A DNA stretch of 64,000 nt from Demequina lutea (GTDB lineage: Bacteria; Actinomycetota; Actinomycetes; Actinomycetales; Demequinaceae): NCBI RefSeq assembly GCF_013409005.1, contig NZ_JACBZO010000001.1, positions 1,116,001 to 1,180,000 of the forward strand. The letters run 5' to 3'. The notes below the pieces were generated by a model. That model saw nothing but the letters and a program-made list of their open reading frames with translations, made no database searches and was not told the origin of the DNA. Below, piece by piece: positions 1 through 7,540 of the stretch (within the stretch, counting starts at the first letter, position 1; each line of letters begins with the position of its first letter). A program made the position numbers and the translations under genes.

Positions 1-49
1 CGGCCATGAGGCCGGCGGGGCCGCCGCCGATGACGCGTGCGGTGGTCAT
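1..49 (-). CDS. N-terminus of an FAD-dependent flavoprotein (runs off the left edge)
   Basis: Only the first 16 codons are inside the window, read leftwards from ATG at 49. They encode MTTARVIGGGPAGLMA, whose GGGPAG turn is the Rossmann motif that binds the ADP part of FAD. The wording resembles the BaiN / TIGR03862 type of NAD(P)/FAD oxidoreductase, but 16 residues are too few to be sure. The ATG shares one base with the stop of the upstream MarR gene (TGATG), so the two are probably co-translated and the flavoprotein is likely controlled by that repressor. Confidence 0.6.
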   Translation of the reverse strand, partial: MTTARVIGGGPAGLMA

Positions 50-507
50 CAGGGCTGGTGGCTGGCATCGTGCGCGCCGCGGGCCGCGGCGGCTAGACGC
101 AGGGTCGCGAGCGAGGTGCCGAGGGTGTCAAGGTTCGCCGCGGGCAAGGGCGCCCTGAAGAAAGCCTCGAGCTCCTCGTCAAAGACGACGCTCGCCGAGG
201 CAAGCAGATCGCGGCCCGCGCCCGTGAGTTCAACGATCGACGAGCGACGATCGGCCGGATTGGCGCGGCGAACGCAGTTGCCTGCCGCCTCGAGTCGATC
301 GACCGCCTGGCTGGTGCCACCCACGGTGATGGCAAGCGCGTTGGCGATATCGATCACCCTGCAGGAGGGCGTGGCGTCAATCACCATCATCAGGTTGACG
401 CTGCCAAGGCTGACTCCGGCGTCCTTCATGAGGCGCGCATCGACCGTGTTCCACAGGATGGTCTCGAACCGCACCAGGTCGTCGAAAACCTTACGCAGAT
501 CCACCAT
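49..507 (-). CDS. MarR family transcriptional regulator
   Basis: A 152-residue winged-helix protein of normal MarR length. The recognition-helix region reads VGGTSQAVDRLEAAG and is followed by a wing containing ANPADRRSS, as in MarR proteins that bind small phenolic or lipophilic ligands. ATG at 507 is preceded on this strand by GAGGGGCG, a good ribosome site; the frame stays open further upstream but across the promoter of the divergent gene. It faces an esterase / quinone reductase / SDR operon and overlaps a flavoprotein start, so it probably represses both directions. The ligand is unknown. Confidence 0.85.
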   Translation of the reverse strand: MVDLRKVFDDLVRFETILWNTVDARLMKDAGVSLGSVNLMMVIDATPSCRVIDIANALAITVGGTSQAVDRLEAAGNCVRRANPADRRSSIVELTGAGRDLLASASVVFDEELEAFFRAPLPAANLDTLGTSLATLRLAAAARGAHDASHQP

Positions 508-556
508 GGTCGCCCCTCGAGTCGTGTCGGGAATCATAGCACCAACTAGATCGTCG

Positions 557-594
557 TTAAGTGACTTGACACTAAGTAGATTAGACGTAATGTA
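557..594 (+). promoter_or_regulatory. Divergent promoter with candidate MarR operator
   Basis: TTGACA at 566-571 is a perfect -35 box; TAATGT at 588-593 lies 16 nt downstream. The -35 is embedded in short inverted repeats: AAGT-G-ACTT (559-567), TTAAGTG-N6-CACTAA (557-575) and CTAA-N5-TTAG (572-584). MarR bound here would block the polymerase. Transcription starting near 600 would exclude the GTG at 595 as a start codon of the next gene. Confidence 0.55.
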
Positions 595-654
595 GTGCTT
601 ACGCTGGTCCAAGGGACCGGACGAAACCCACTCTTGTCCCCGATGTGGAGCAAC

Positions 655-1560
655 ATGACTCAGCAGCAACGACTGGCGCTCACCGAGATCTTCAGTCACC
701 TTCCCTTTTCCATCACGGGTGACCCCGTGGAACAGCGGGTCAAGATGGAGGCCGCGTTGACAAGGATTCCCCTTGCTGGTGACGTCACAGTGGCCACGGG
801 GTCGCTCGGGGGAATTCCCGTCCTCATCATTGATTCCCAGGGTGTTGACACGTCCAAGGTGCTCCTTCACTTTCACGGCGGGGTGTACGTCTTGGGCTCA
901 GCCCGCGCTGGCGCGGGGCTTGCCGCCGCCCTCGGTAGGAGCGCGGGAATGAGGGTGATCTCGGTCGACTACAGGCTTGCCCCCGAGAACCCCTATCCGG
1001 CGGCGCTAGACGACGCGGTTGCCGCCTACCGCGCGGCGCTCGAGCAAACACCCACCTCGCACCTTGCCGTCTCGGGGGAGTCCGCCGGGGGAGGCCTCGC
1101 GACAGCGCTCATGGTTCGCTTGGCGGCCGAGGATCTTCCCCTTCCCGCCGCATCGGTGCTTCTGTCACCATGGGTTGATCTCACGCTGGCGGGCGACACC
1201 ATGGTCAGCAAGGCGTCGATCGATCCGTCGGTGCTCACCCCCGAGGGCTTGCGCGAGCGTGTTCCCGATTATGTGGGCGACGTTGATCCTGCGACGCCGC
1301 TGGTCAGCCCGATTTTCGCCGACCTGACGGGGCTTCCGCCGACGCTCATCCAGGTGGGCTCTCACGAGATCCTGCTTGACGATGCCGTGCGGCTCGCGGG
1401 TGTTGCCGCGGCGCACGATGTGAATGTCACCCTTCAGGTGACGCCCAAGGTGCCGCACGTCTTCCAGGCCTTTGCCGCCATCCTGGACGAAGGCAAGGCC
1501 GCAGTGGAACAGGTGGGCGCCTTCTTGCGCGCGTACGTTGGAATGGTGAGGAGCGACTGA
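655..1560 (+). CDS. Alpha/beta hydrolase (HSL-type esterase / lactone hydrolase)
   Basis: A 301-residue cytoplasmic carboxylester hydrolase of the hormone-sensitive-lipase family. The oxyanion-hole motif HGGVYVLGS sits near residue 73, the nucleophile elbow GESAGGG carries Ser143, and likely Asp and His partners fall near residues 242 (LDDAV) and 268 (PHVF). The N-terminal layout resembles monoterpene epsilon-lactone hydrolases. I chose ATG 655 because GGAG lies 4 nt before it and the promoter seems to start transcripts near 600; GTG 595 and ATG 643 are in frame alternatives. It is first in a three-gene operon facing MarR. The substrate is unknown. Confidence 0.8.
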   Translation: MTQQQRLALTEIFSHLPFSITGDPVEQRVKMEAALTRIPLAGDVTVATGSLGGIPVLIIDSQGVDTSKVLLHFHGGVYVLGSARAGAGLAAALGRSAGMRVISVDYRLAPENPYPAALDDAVAAYRAALEQTPTSHLAVSGESAGGGLATALMVRLAAEDLPLPAASVLLSPWVDLTLAGDTMVSKASIDPSVLTPEGLRERVPDYVGDVDPATPLVSPIFADLTGLPPTLIQVGSHEILLDDAVRLAGVAAAHDVNVTLQVTPKVPHVFQAFAAILDEGKAAVEQVGAFLRAYVGMVRSD

Positions 1561-2549
1561 TGGCGACGGTTCGACTGATGGAGACAGCCCAGCAGCGCGC
1601 GCGAGCCGTGCGCTTCGATCGTTACGGAGACAGGTCCGTCCTCTACGTCGCGGACGTGCCGATGCCCATTCCGGCGGACGGCGAGGTGCTTGTTTCCATC
1701 CGTGCGGCGGCCATCAACCCCGGCGAGACGAGCATTCGCACGGGGGCACTCCATGAGCGCTTTCCCGCGACGTTTCCGTCGGGAGAGGGTACCGACCTCG
1801 CGGGGGTCGTCACGGAAGTGGGGGCCGATGTCGTCGACTTCGCCGTCGGAGACGAAGTGCTCGGATTCTCGTGGACGCGATCCAGTCACGCGACGCATGC
1901 CGCGGTGCCCGCGAGCCAACTCATCCTCAAGCCGGACTCGCTCGACTGGGAGACGGCGGGTTCGCTGGCCGTCGCGGGTTGCGCGGCGTACGCCGCGGTG
2001 CGAGCCGTCGGGGCGCAAGCCGGTGAAACCGTGGCGGTATCGGCCGCGGCCGGAGGAGTGGGAGGCATCGTCGTCCAACTGTTGGCCGCGAAGGGTGTCA
2101 GAGTGCTCGGCATCGCCTCGTCCTCGAATGACAAGTGGCTGAGTGATCATGGCGCGATTGCGGTCAACTATGGCGAGCGGCTTGGCGAGCGGCTGCTGGC
2201 TCGGGCACCCCAAGGCGTCGACGCGTTCATCGACCTCTTCGGCCCCGAATACGTCGAACTCGCCGCGGCCATCGGCGTCCCGCCCGCCCGGATCGAAACC
2301 ATCATCGCGTTCGAAAAGGCACGCGAACTGGGGGCCAAGGCGGAAGGAGGTGCGTCGGCGTCCACGAGGGAGGTCCTTGGTGAGTTGGCGTCCCTCGTCA
2401 CGGCGGGCCAACTACGCATCGACATCGCTGCCACCTATCCGCTCGACGACGTGGCCGACGCCTTCGCCGAACTCGAGCAGCGCCACACTCGCGGAAAGAT
2501 CGTCCTCCTGCCTTCTCTGCCCGCCCCGTCTTCGCAAGGAACACAATGA
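1560..2549 (+). CDS. NADPH:quinone reductase-like MDR oxidoreductase
   Basis: A 329-residue zinc-independent medium-chain dehydrogenase/reductase. The GroES-like domain (about 1-130) includes GEGTDLAGVV; the Rossmann domain carries AAAGGVGGIVVQLLAA near 160 and a short IASSS segment typical of NADPH binding. No cysteine cluster for structural zinc is seen, which fits the quinone oxidoreductase branch. The ATG overlaps the hydrolase stop by one base (TGATG), and its own stop overlaps the next start, so all three are translationally coupled. Likely role: reduction of a quinone or enone in the same MarR-controlled pathway (inference). Confidence 0.8.
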   Translation: MATVRLMETAQQRARAVRFDRYGDRSVLYVADVPMPIPADGEVLVSIRAAAINPGETSIRTGALHERFPATFPSGEGTDLAGVVTEVGADVVDFAVGDEVLGFSWTRSSHATHAAVPASQLILKPDSLDWETAGSLAVAGCAAYAAVRAVGAQAGETVAVSAAAGGVGGIVVQLLAAKGVRVLGIASSSNDKWLSDHGAIAVNYGERLGERLLARAPQGVDAFIDLFGPEYVELAAAIGVPPARIETIIAFEKARELGAKAEGGASASTREVLGELASLVTAGQLRIDIAATYPLDDVADAFAELEQRHTRGKIVLLPSLPAPSSQGTQ

Positions 2550-3337
2550 ACCGCATTGCCCTCGTCACCGGCGCCTCCTCGGGCATCGGTGAGGCCTTCG
2601 CCCGGCTCCTCGCAGCGTGCAGCCACGACCTCATCCTCACCGCGCGACGCGGCGACCGCCTGACGGCTCTGGCTGCCGAGTTGGAGCACGCCTACGGCGT
2701 CGCGGTCGACGTGGTGGTGGCCGATCTCGGCACTGCCGGCGGGAGGGATGTCGTCGCGGGCGTCGTCGAATCCCAGCCAATTGACCTGCTGGTGAACAAC
2801 GCGGGGTTCGGCGTCTATGCGCCCGTCGCGGAGACCGACCCTGCCGTGCTCGACGCCATGATTCAGCTCAACGTGCTCGCCGTGATGCACCTCACCCGCG
2901 CGGCATTGCCCGGAATGCTTGAGCGACGCAGTGGCTCTGTCATTAACGTCGCGTCGGGGCTGGCCTTCGACCCCACTGCCACGCGTGCCACGTACAGCGG
3001 CACCAAGGCCTTCGTGGTGAACTTCACGCGCGCCATCGATGAGGAGGTTCGCGAGCAGGGCATTCGTGTTCAGGTGCTGATTCCCGGACTGATTCGCACG
3101 GAGTTCCACGACACCTCCGGAACGGAGATTGGCGCCATCCCCGCGGGTTGGCTCATGGACCCCACCGACCTCGCGGCCGCCTCCCTGACGGGCCTCGAAC
3201 GCGGTGAGGTGGTATGCGTGCCAGCTCTTCCGGACGCAGGCAAGGTGGCAGCCGCGCTCGATCTTCAGGCAGCGCTTACCAGGGAGCTCGTGAGGTTCGG
3301 CGCCTCCGCGAATCGCTACCGGGAGACCACGAACTAG
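2546..3337 (+). CDS. Short-chain dehydrogenase/reductase (SDR)
   Basis: A 263-residue classical SDR with the cofactor motif TGASSGIGE at 8-16, NNAG near 83, a catalytic Tyr150-x-x-x-Lys154 in YSGTK, and a conserved Ser near 137 in INVASG. TARRGDR after the first beta-alpha unit suggests NADP(H). The start overlaps the preceding stop by four bases (ATGA). With the esterase and quinone reductase it could form a small detoxification or catabolic route for an ester, lactone or ketone, but no substrate can be named. Confidence 0.85.
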   Translation: MNRIALVTGASSGIGEAFARLLAACSHDLILTARRGDRLTALAAELEHAYGVAVDVVVADLGTAGGRDVVAGVVESQPIDLLVNNAGFGVYAPVAETDPAVLDAMIQLNVLAVMHLTRAALPGMLERRSGSVINVASGLAFDPTATRATYSGTKAFVVNFTRAIDEEVREQGIRVQVLIPGLIRTEFHDTSGTEIGAIPAGWLMDPTDLAAASLTGLERGEVVCVPALPDAGKVAAALDLQAALTRELVRFGASANRYRETTN

Positions 3338-3443
3338 GCATCCGGCCGGGCGTGTGTCTCACCCGCGCCGGGTGCCTCTCTCCACGCCCCCACGCTCGCC
3401 TGAGGGGGACCTTTGTCCCGCGAGACCGGGTCGCGCCTGTGGC

Positions 3444-3455
3444 TATAGTTCAAAT
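3444..3455 (+). promoter_or_regulatory. Leaderless promoter of the ArsR gene
   Basis: TATAGT (3444-3449) is followed by 6 nt and then GTG at 3456, so the predicted transcript begins at the start codon. Two TTCAAA copies (3450-3455 and 3464-3469) flank the start and are possible half-sites for the ArsR protein. No good -35 is seen. Confidence 0.5.
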
Positions 3456-3809
3456 GTGATTGATTCAAAAACTGTTGAAGCGACTAATGCCGTCAGTGGC
3501 CCCATCGAGGTGCTGCAGGCGATAGCCGACCCGGTGCGCTGGACGGTCCTTGACCTGCTTGCCGAGGCGCCGCGGTGCGTGTGCAAGCTGCAGGACCAGA
3601 TCCCGATCGCGGGCAACCTATTGAGCTACCACCTCAAGGTGCTGCGCGAGGCCGGGTTGATCACGTCAGTGCGGCGCGGCCGATGGATCGACTACTCGCT
3701 CGCCGACGATGCCCGAGAGCGGATGCTTGCCACGTTGCCAGGTGCGGGTGCCCCCGCGTCGACCGATACCCGCCGATCCGATACCCGCCGAACCCTCACC
3801 GAAAGCTGA
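3456..3809 (+). CDS. ArsR family metal/metalloid-sensing repressor
   Basis: A 117-residue winged-helix regulator. ADPVRWTVLDLL and the recognition segment LLSYHLKVLREAGLI are typical ArsR/SmtB wording. Cys41-Val-Cys43 lies at the ArsR ELCVCDL position, the alpha-3 thiolate site that binds As(III)/Sb(III) or soft metals in this family. A Ser/Thr/Arg-rich tail of about 20 residues follows. I take GTG 3456 as start because of the leaderless promoter; upstream in-frame codons are not family-like. Seven bases separate it from the permease, implying autoregulation of a three-gene unit. The inducer is inferred, not shown. Confidence 0.8.
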   Translation: MIDSKTVEATNAVSGPIEVLQAIADPVRWTVLDLLAEAPRCVCKLQDQIPIAGNLLSYHLKVLREAGLITSVRRGRWIDYSLADDARERMLATLPGAGAPASTDTRRSDTRRTLTES

Positions 3810-3816
3810 GACGCAC

Positions 3817-5034
3817 ATGACCGACAACGCGACACGAGAACCCGTCCCTGACTCCTCCGTGAGTCCGGCCAGCCCGGAAGGACAGCCGATCGCAAACGGA
3901 CAGCCCGCCGCGGCCACACCGCTGATTTCGACCACCCAGCCCGCCGCGCCCGTCGGCCTCACGCCCAACCAGACTAGGCTGCGCACTCTGCACCCAGGCT
4001 GGTTTGCCTCCGTGATGGGCACCGCCATCGTCGCCGTGGCCACATACGACAACCCCGGCAACATCACCGCACTGCGCGGCGCCGCCCACGGCATCGGCGC
4101 TGGGGTAGCGGTCCTGGCCTACGCGTTGGGCATCGTGCTGACCGTCGCTTACCTGGCCCGTTGGGTCCGCCACACCGACGCCGCCCGCGCCGACCTGCGC
4201 CACCCGATCATGGGTGCGATGCACGCGACGGTGCCCGCGGGTCTGCTCGTCCTGGCCGTCATGACCTCCGTCGTCGGCCCGGAACTGTTCCCCGCGACAG
4301 CGGTGACGGCGATCATCGCCACCCTCGCCATCGTCGGCGTCACCCTGGGCCTGATCGTCAGCGTGGCCTTCGCCTACACGCTCTTCACGAGTGAGCACCC
4401 TATCGCCGCGGTCAACGGCGGGTGGTTCATTCCCCCTGTCGTCACGATCATCATCCCGATGGCGCTGACGCCGCTCATGCCCCACGTGGGGGCTGGCACC
4501 GCGCGGCTGCTCCTCGCGCTGGGTTACGCGACCTTCGGCATGGGCTTCCTGCTGTTCGTGTTCACGATGAGCCTGCTCCACGACCGCCTCGTGCTCCACC
4601 CCCTGCCGCCCGCAGCGCTCGCCCCGACGGTATGGATCGGGTTGGGGCCGGTCGGCGTCGGGACGCTCGTGGCCTTGGGGCTCGCCCACGCCGGGCAGTC
4701 CATGTTTGGCGCCTCTGGCGCGACGATCTCCATCATCAGCCTGCTGTTCGCGACCGCCGTGTGGGGCTTCGGCGCGTGGTGGCTGGCGATCGCGGTCGCC
4801 CTGCTCGTGCGGTACCTGCGTGCCGGCGGGCTGCCGTTCCACCTGGGCTGGTGGGCCTTCACCTTCCCGCTCGGGGCCTTCACCGTGTCGACGTTGGCCC
4901 TCGCTCGCTCCTGGGATGCACCCGTGCTCGAAGCGATCGCGGCGCTGTTGTACCTGGCCCTTGTCGGGTTCTGGGCCGTCGTCGCTGTGCGGACGGCTGC
5001 GGCGACGCGCACGGGCAAGATCTGGCTGCGCTGA
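3817..5034 (+). CDS. TDT / SLAC1-family transporter (TehA-like)
   Basis: A 405-residue integral membrane protein of the tellurite-resistance/dicarboxylate transporter family. A hydrophilic Pro/Thr-rich lead of about 60 residues precedes HPGWFASVMGTAIVA, the conserved first helix of this fold; about ten membrane segments follow. Family members move small anions such as malate, sulfite or chloride, and TehA was named for tellurite resistance. It lies 7 bases after an ArsR gene and before a disulfide reductase, so export or exclusion of a toxic oxyanion is plausible. Specificity cannot be read from the sequence. Confidence 0.75.
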   Translation: MTDNATREPVPDSSVSPASPEGQPIANGQPAAATPLISTTQPAAPVGLTPNQTRLRTLHPGWFASVMGTAIVAVATYDNPGNITALRGAAHGIGAGVAVLAYALGIVLTVAYLARWVRHTDAARADLRHPIMGAMHATVPAGLLVLAVMTSVVGPELFPATAVTAIIATLAIVGVTLGLIVSVAFAYTLFTSEHPIAAVNGGWFIPPVVTIIIPMALTPLMPHVGAGTARLLLALGYATFGMGFLLFVFTMSLLHDRLVLHPLPPAALAPTVWIGLGPVGVGTLVALGLAHAGQSMFGASGATISIISLLFATAVWGFGAWWLAIAVALLVRYLRAGGLPFHLGWWAFTFPLGAFTVSTLALARSWDAPVLEAIAALLYLALVGFWAVVAVRTAAATRTGKIWLR

Positions 5035-5157
5035 CCTCGACGGAGGGCAGCCCGCCCGCTGAGCCCGCCCGCTGACCCCGACAGGGGCCCCACTGACCAC
5101 GGCAGGGCCCCACTGCGCACGGCCACCGCGACTTACAAGAGAATCGAAAGGAAGTGC

Positions 5158-6570
5158 ATGATGACAACGAATGATCACGTCGACGTACTGGTGATCGGTG
5201 GCGGCCCTGGCGGTACCCCTGCGGCGATGGCGCTTGGCCGTGCAGGCAAGCACGTCATGCTGGTCGAGGCCGGACGTGGTCTCGGCGGCACGTGCCTCTT
5301 TGAGGGGTGCATCCCCTCGAAGATTTTCCGCGAGACCGCGGCCAGGCGGCACGAGATCGTCCGCGCAGGGGAGTTCGGCCTGCGACTCGGGAGCTCCGAC
5401 CTGCCCGGCATCGACTGGGCCGCGGTCCAGAGCCGTCGCGACCGCATCCTGTCCGGCCGGGCGCAAGGCGCATTGGCCCACACCGAGGCGATGCCCTCGC
5501 TCGATGTCGTCTTCGGCAGGGCACGACTGACAGGTGCCCGCACCGCGCTCGTCGAGACGCCGGACATGCAGCGCACCGTCACGTTCGACCGCGCGATTCT
5601 TGCCACTGGTTCCGTGCCAGCCTCCTTGCCGATCCCTGGTGCGGAACTCCCAGGCGTAATCGACTCCACGCAACTCATAGAGATCGACGCAATCCCGCGC
5701 TCGATGGTGCTGATTGGGGCGGGGCCCATCGGCGTCGAGATGGCGCAGATCTTCGCGATGCTGGGCACTCGCGTGACCATCCTGGAAGTCGCGGACCGCA
5801 TCCTCGGACCGGTCGATGCCGTTCTCGCCGGGCGGCTAGAGAAGCGCCTGGTCCAGGACGGGATTGAGGTCCACACCAAGGCGACCGTCGCCTCCATCAC
5901 CGGGGACCGGGGCTCTCACGTGACGACCTTCTCCGTCGGCGGCAAGGAGATGACGGCTGAGACCGAGGTGGTAGCCATCGTCGCCGGTAGGCGCCCCAAT
6001 GTCGCGGGCCTTGGCCTGGAGAACACCCAGGTTCTCAGCGACAAGAACGGAGTCATCGTCGATGACACACTGCAGACCGGTGAGCCGGGCATCTACGCCA
6101 CCGGCGACCTGCTCGGCAACCCGATGTTCGCCCACTGGGCCACCGCCCAGGCTCTTGCGGTGGCACGCCACCTGCTGGGCGCACCCGTCGAGTTCCCGCG
6201 GCCGGAGCACAACAGTGCGGTGATCTTCTCCTACCCCGAGATTGGCATGGTGGGATTGACGGAGGAGGCCGCCCGCGCGGGAGGCCTGGATGTGGGCGTC
6301 TCCGAATATGACTACAAGGGCGACGCCCGCGCTCAGATCAGCGGTGACGCCGATGGTCTGCTGCGCATCGTCTACGCGCCCGACTCGCGCCGGGTCCTCG
6401 GTGTTCATGTGCTTGTAGAGGGCGCCGCCGACCTGATGGGCGAGGCGGCGCTCGCTGTCAGGGTCGGCTCGACAGTTGAGGACCTGGCGAGCACCATCCA
6501 CCCGCACCCGACCCTCACCGAGGCCTTCGGGCTTGCCGCGCTCGCGGTTGGCGGCCGTAGGCGGGAGTGA
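5158..6570 (+). CDS. Dihydrolipoamide dehydrogenase / mercuric-reductase-like flavoprotein disulfide reductase
   Basis: A 470-residue class I pyridine nucleotide-disulfide oxidoreductase. FAD site GGGPGG near 13, redox pair Cys46-x4-Cys51 in GGTCLFEGCIPSK, NAD(P) motif GAGPIGVE near 185, second FAD motif ATGDLLG near 320, and C-terminal HPHPTLTE with the His-Glu pair. It lacks the N-terminal HMA and C-terminal Cys pair of true MerA. AAAGGAAG precedes adjacent ATG codons at 5158 and 5161. Lpd homologues are known to reduce tellurite, which fits the TehA-like neighbour. No pyruvate or glycine-cleavage genes are nearby, so a stress role is preferred. Confidence 0.75.
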   Translation: MMTTNDHVDVLVIGGGPGGTPAAMALGRAGKHVMLVEAGRGLGGTCLFEGCIPSKIFRETAARRHEIVRAGEFGLRLGSSDLPGIDWAAVQSRRDRILSGRAQGALAHTEAMPSLDVVFGRARLTGARTALVETPDMQRTVTFDRAILATGSVPASLPIPGAELPGVIDSTQLIEIDAIPRSMVLIGAGPIGVEMAQIFAMLGTRVTILEVADRILGPVDAVLAGRLEKRLVQDGIEVHTKATVASITGDRGSHVTTFSVGGKEMTAETEVVAIVAGRRPNVAGLGLENTQVLSDKNGVIVDDTLQTGEPGIYATGDLLGNPMFAHWATAQALAVARHLLGAPVEFPRPEHNSAVIFSYPEIGMVGLTEEAARAGGLDVGVSEYDYKGDARAQISGDADGLLRIVYAPDSRRVLGVHVLVEGAADLMGEAALAVRVGSTVEDLASTIHPHPTLTEAFGLAALAVGGRRRE

Positions 6571-6612
6571 CGCTGGCGGCCGGGCGGCGCGAGTTGGGCC
6601 AGCACCGCTTGA

Positions 6613-6635
6613 GACCGCCCTTCGGGGTGGTCTTT
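6613..6635 (+). terminator. Rho-independent terminator after the disulfide reductase
   Basis: GACCGCCC (6613-6620) pairs with GGGTGGTC (6625-6632), with one G-T pair, around a TTCG tetraloop and is followed by TTT. It closes the ArsR-TDT-reductase unit. Confidence 0.75.
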
Positions 6636-6679
6636 CGCGTTTCTGGACGTGGTGGCTGCGAAGGTGGCACGCTCGACCC

Positions 6680-7273
6680 ATGAAGCCGACCGCATCGCCA
6701 TCCGATCTGTCCGATCTGTCCGATCTGTCCGCATCCGACCCGTCCGCCGATTCTCTTCACGTCACTCTCGCGCCGATGGACGAGCAGGGCATCGAGCTCT
6801 TCGAGCGGGCTCTCCTTTCTTCGGCGGGCACCGGCGAGTTTCAGTGGTTTGGGTTTACAAGCGCCGCCCACCTGCGCGCGCGGCTGGCCGAGGACGGCTT
6901 TCTCTCGCCCGGCGGCGGCGGCGGCATGCTGGCGATCCTGTGGGACGAGCGCCACGTCGGAAGGGTCGAGTGGTCTGCCAGGAGTTGGGGCAGGCCCGCA
7001 ACCTCGTCGTGTTGGGAAATTGCGATTGGCATCGGCGCCGAGCACCGGGGTCAGGGCATCGGCTCCACCGCGCAGGACCTGCTCGCGCGGTACCTTTTCG
7101 AGCACACGCGCGCCGAGCGGGTCCAGGCCAGCACGGACGTCGAGAACCTCGCTGAACGTCGCGCGCTGATCAAGGCGGGTTTCCAGGAAGAGGGGACCGT
7201 GCGCCGGGCCCAGTGGCGCGCGGGCGAGTGGCACGACATGGTGCTGTACTCGCGGTTGCGCGAACTCGGCTGA
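6680..7273 (+). CDS. GNAT family N-acetyltransferase
   Basis: A 197-residue acetyl-CoA-dependent transferase. After a low-complexity lead (SDLSDLSDLS, encoded by three 9-bp repeats at 6701-6727) the GNAT core starts near residue 30; the acetyl-CoA motif reads GAEHRGQGIGSTAQDLLARY (about 116-135), and ERVQASTDVENLAERRALIKAGF marks the RimJ/RimL-like half. ATG 6680 is the only start that includes the first strand. The substrate may be a protein N-terminus, an amine or an antibiotic; nothing local decides this. Confidence 0.75.
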   Translation: MKPTASPSDLSDLSDLSASDPSADSLHVTLAPMDEQGIELFERALLSSAGTGEFQWFGFTSAAHLRARLAEDGFLSPGGGGGMLAILWDERHVGRVEWSARSWGRPATSSCWEIAIGIGAEHRGQGIGSTAQDLLARYLFEHTRAERVQASTDVENLAERRALIKAGFQEEGTVRRAQWRAGEWHDMVLYSRLRELG

Positions 7274-7301
7274 CGGGGCCACCGCCCGCCCCTGCGCTCG
7301 C

Positions 7302-7366
7302 GCGTGGTGGCTTGATCTGTACCGGTTTTGGGCTTGTCCTGTTGCGTGGTGGCTTGATCTGTACCG
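7302..7366. repeat. Pair of 23-bp direct repeats
   Basis: A 23-base unit beginning GCGTGGTGGCTTGATC occurs identically at 7302-7324 and 7344-7366. The 19 bases between are unrelated. It lies in the 267-bp gap before the DUF222-HNH gene and has no recognised function. Confidence 0.8.
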
Positions 7367-7386
7367 TTCGGGGTGGTGTTCCTCAG

Positions 7387-7434
7387 CCCGCACCCGCACC
7401 CGCACCCGCACCCGCACCCGCACCCGCACCCGCA
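7387..7434. repeat. Hexanucleotide array (CCCGCA)8
   Basis: Eight perfect tandem copies of CCCGCA fill 7387-7434 in the same non-coding gap as the 23-bp repeats, about 100 bp before the DUF222-HNH start. Such arrays are prone to slippage, and this one could change promoter spacing. A related (CCCGTG)8 array is at 24503-24550. Confidence 0.9.
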
Positions 7435-7540
7435 CCCCGCCAGCCGGACTCGCGTCGTCCCCGGGACGTGTGTTGGTGGTGTCTCCACAGGGTGTTGTGC
7501 CTGGTAGGTGGTTGTCTGACCCTGCTGGTTGACTGTTCTT

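Noticed and set aside
595-654. GTG 595 as start of the alpha/beta hydrolase
   Set aside because: It would lie at or before the predicted transcription start and lacks a ribosome site; ATG 655 has GGAG 4 nt upstream.
3796-5673. A 625-codon open frame on the minus strand
   Set aside because: It lies opposite the TDT transporter and the flavoprotein reductase, whose motifs are intact; the composition (Arg/Gly/Asp/His-rich) is that of a high-GC shadow frame.
5158-6570. True mercuric reductase (MerA)
   Set aside because: The N-terminal metal-binding domain and the C-terminal cysteine pair of MerA are missing, and there is no mer transporter.
7387-7434. Possible CRISPR-like array
   Set aside because: Units are 6 bp with no spacers; it is a simple tandem repeat. 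The same holds for 24503-24550.
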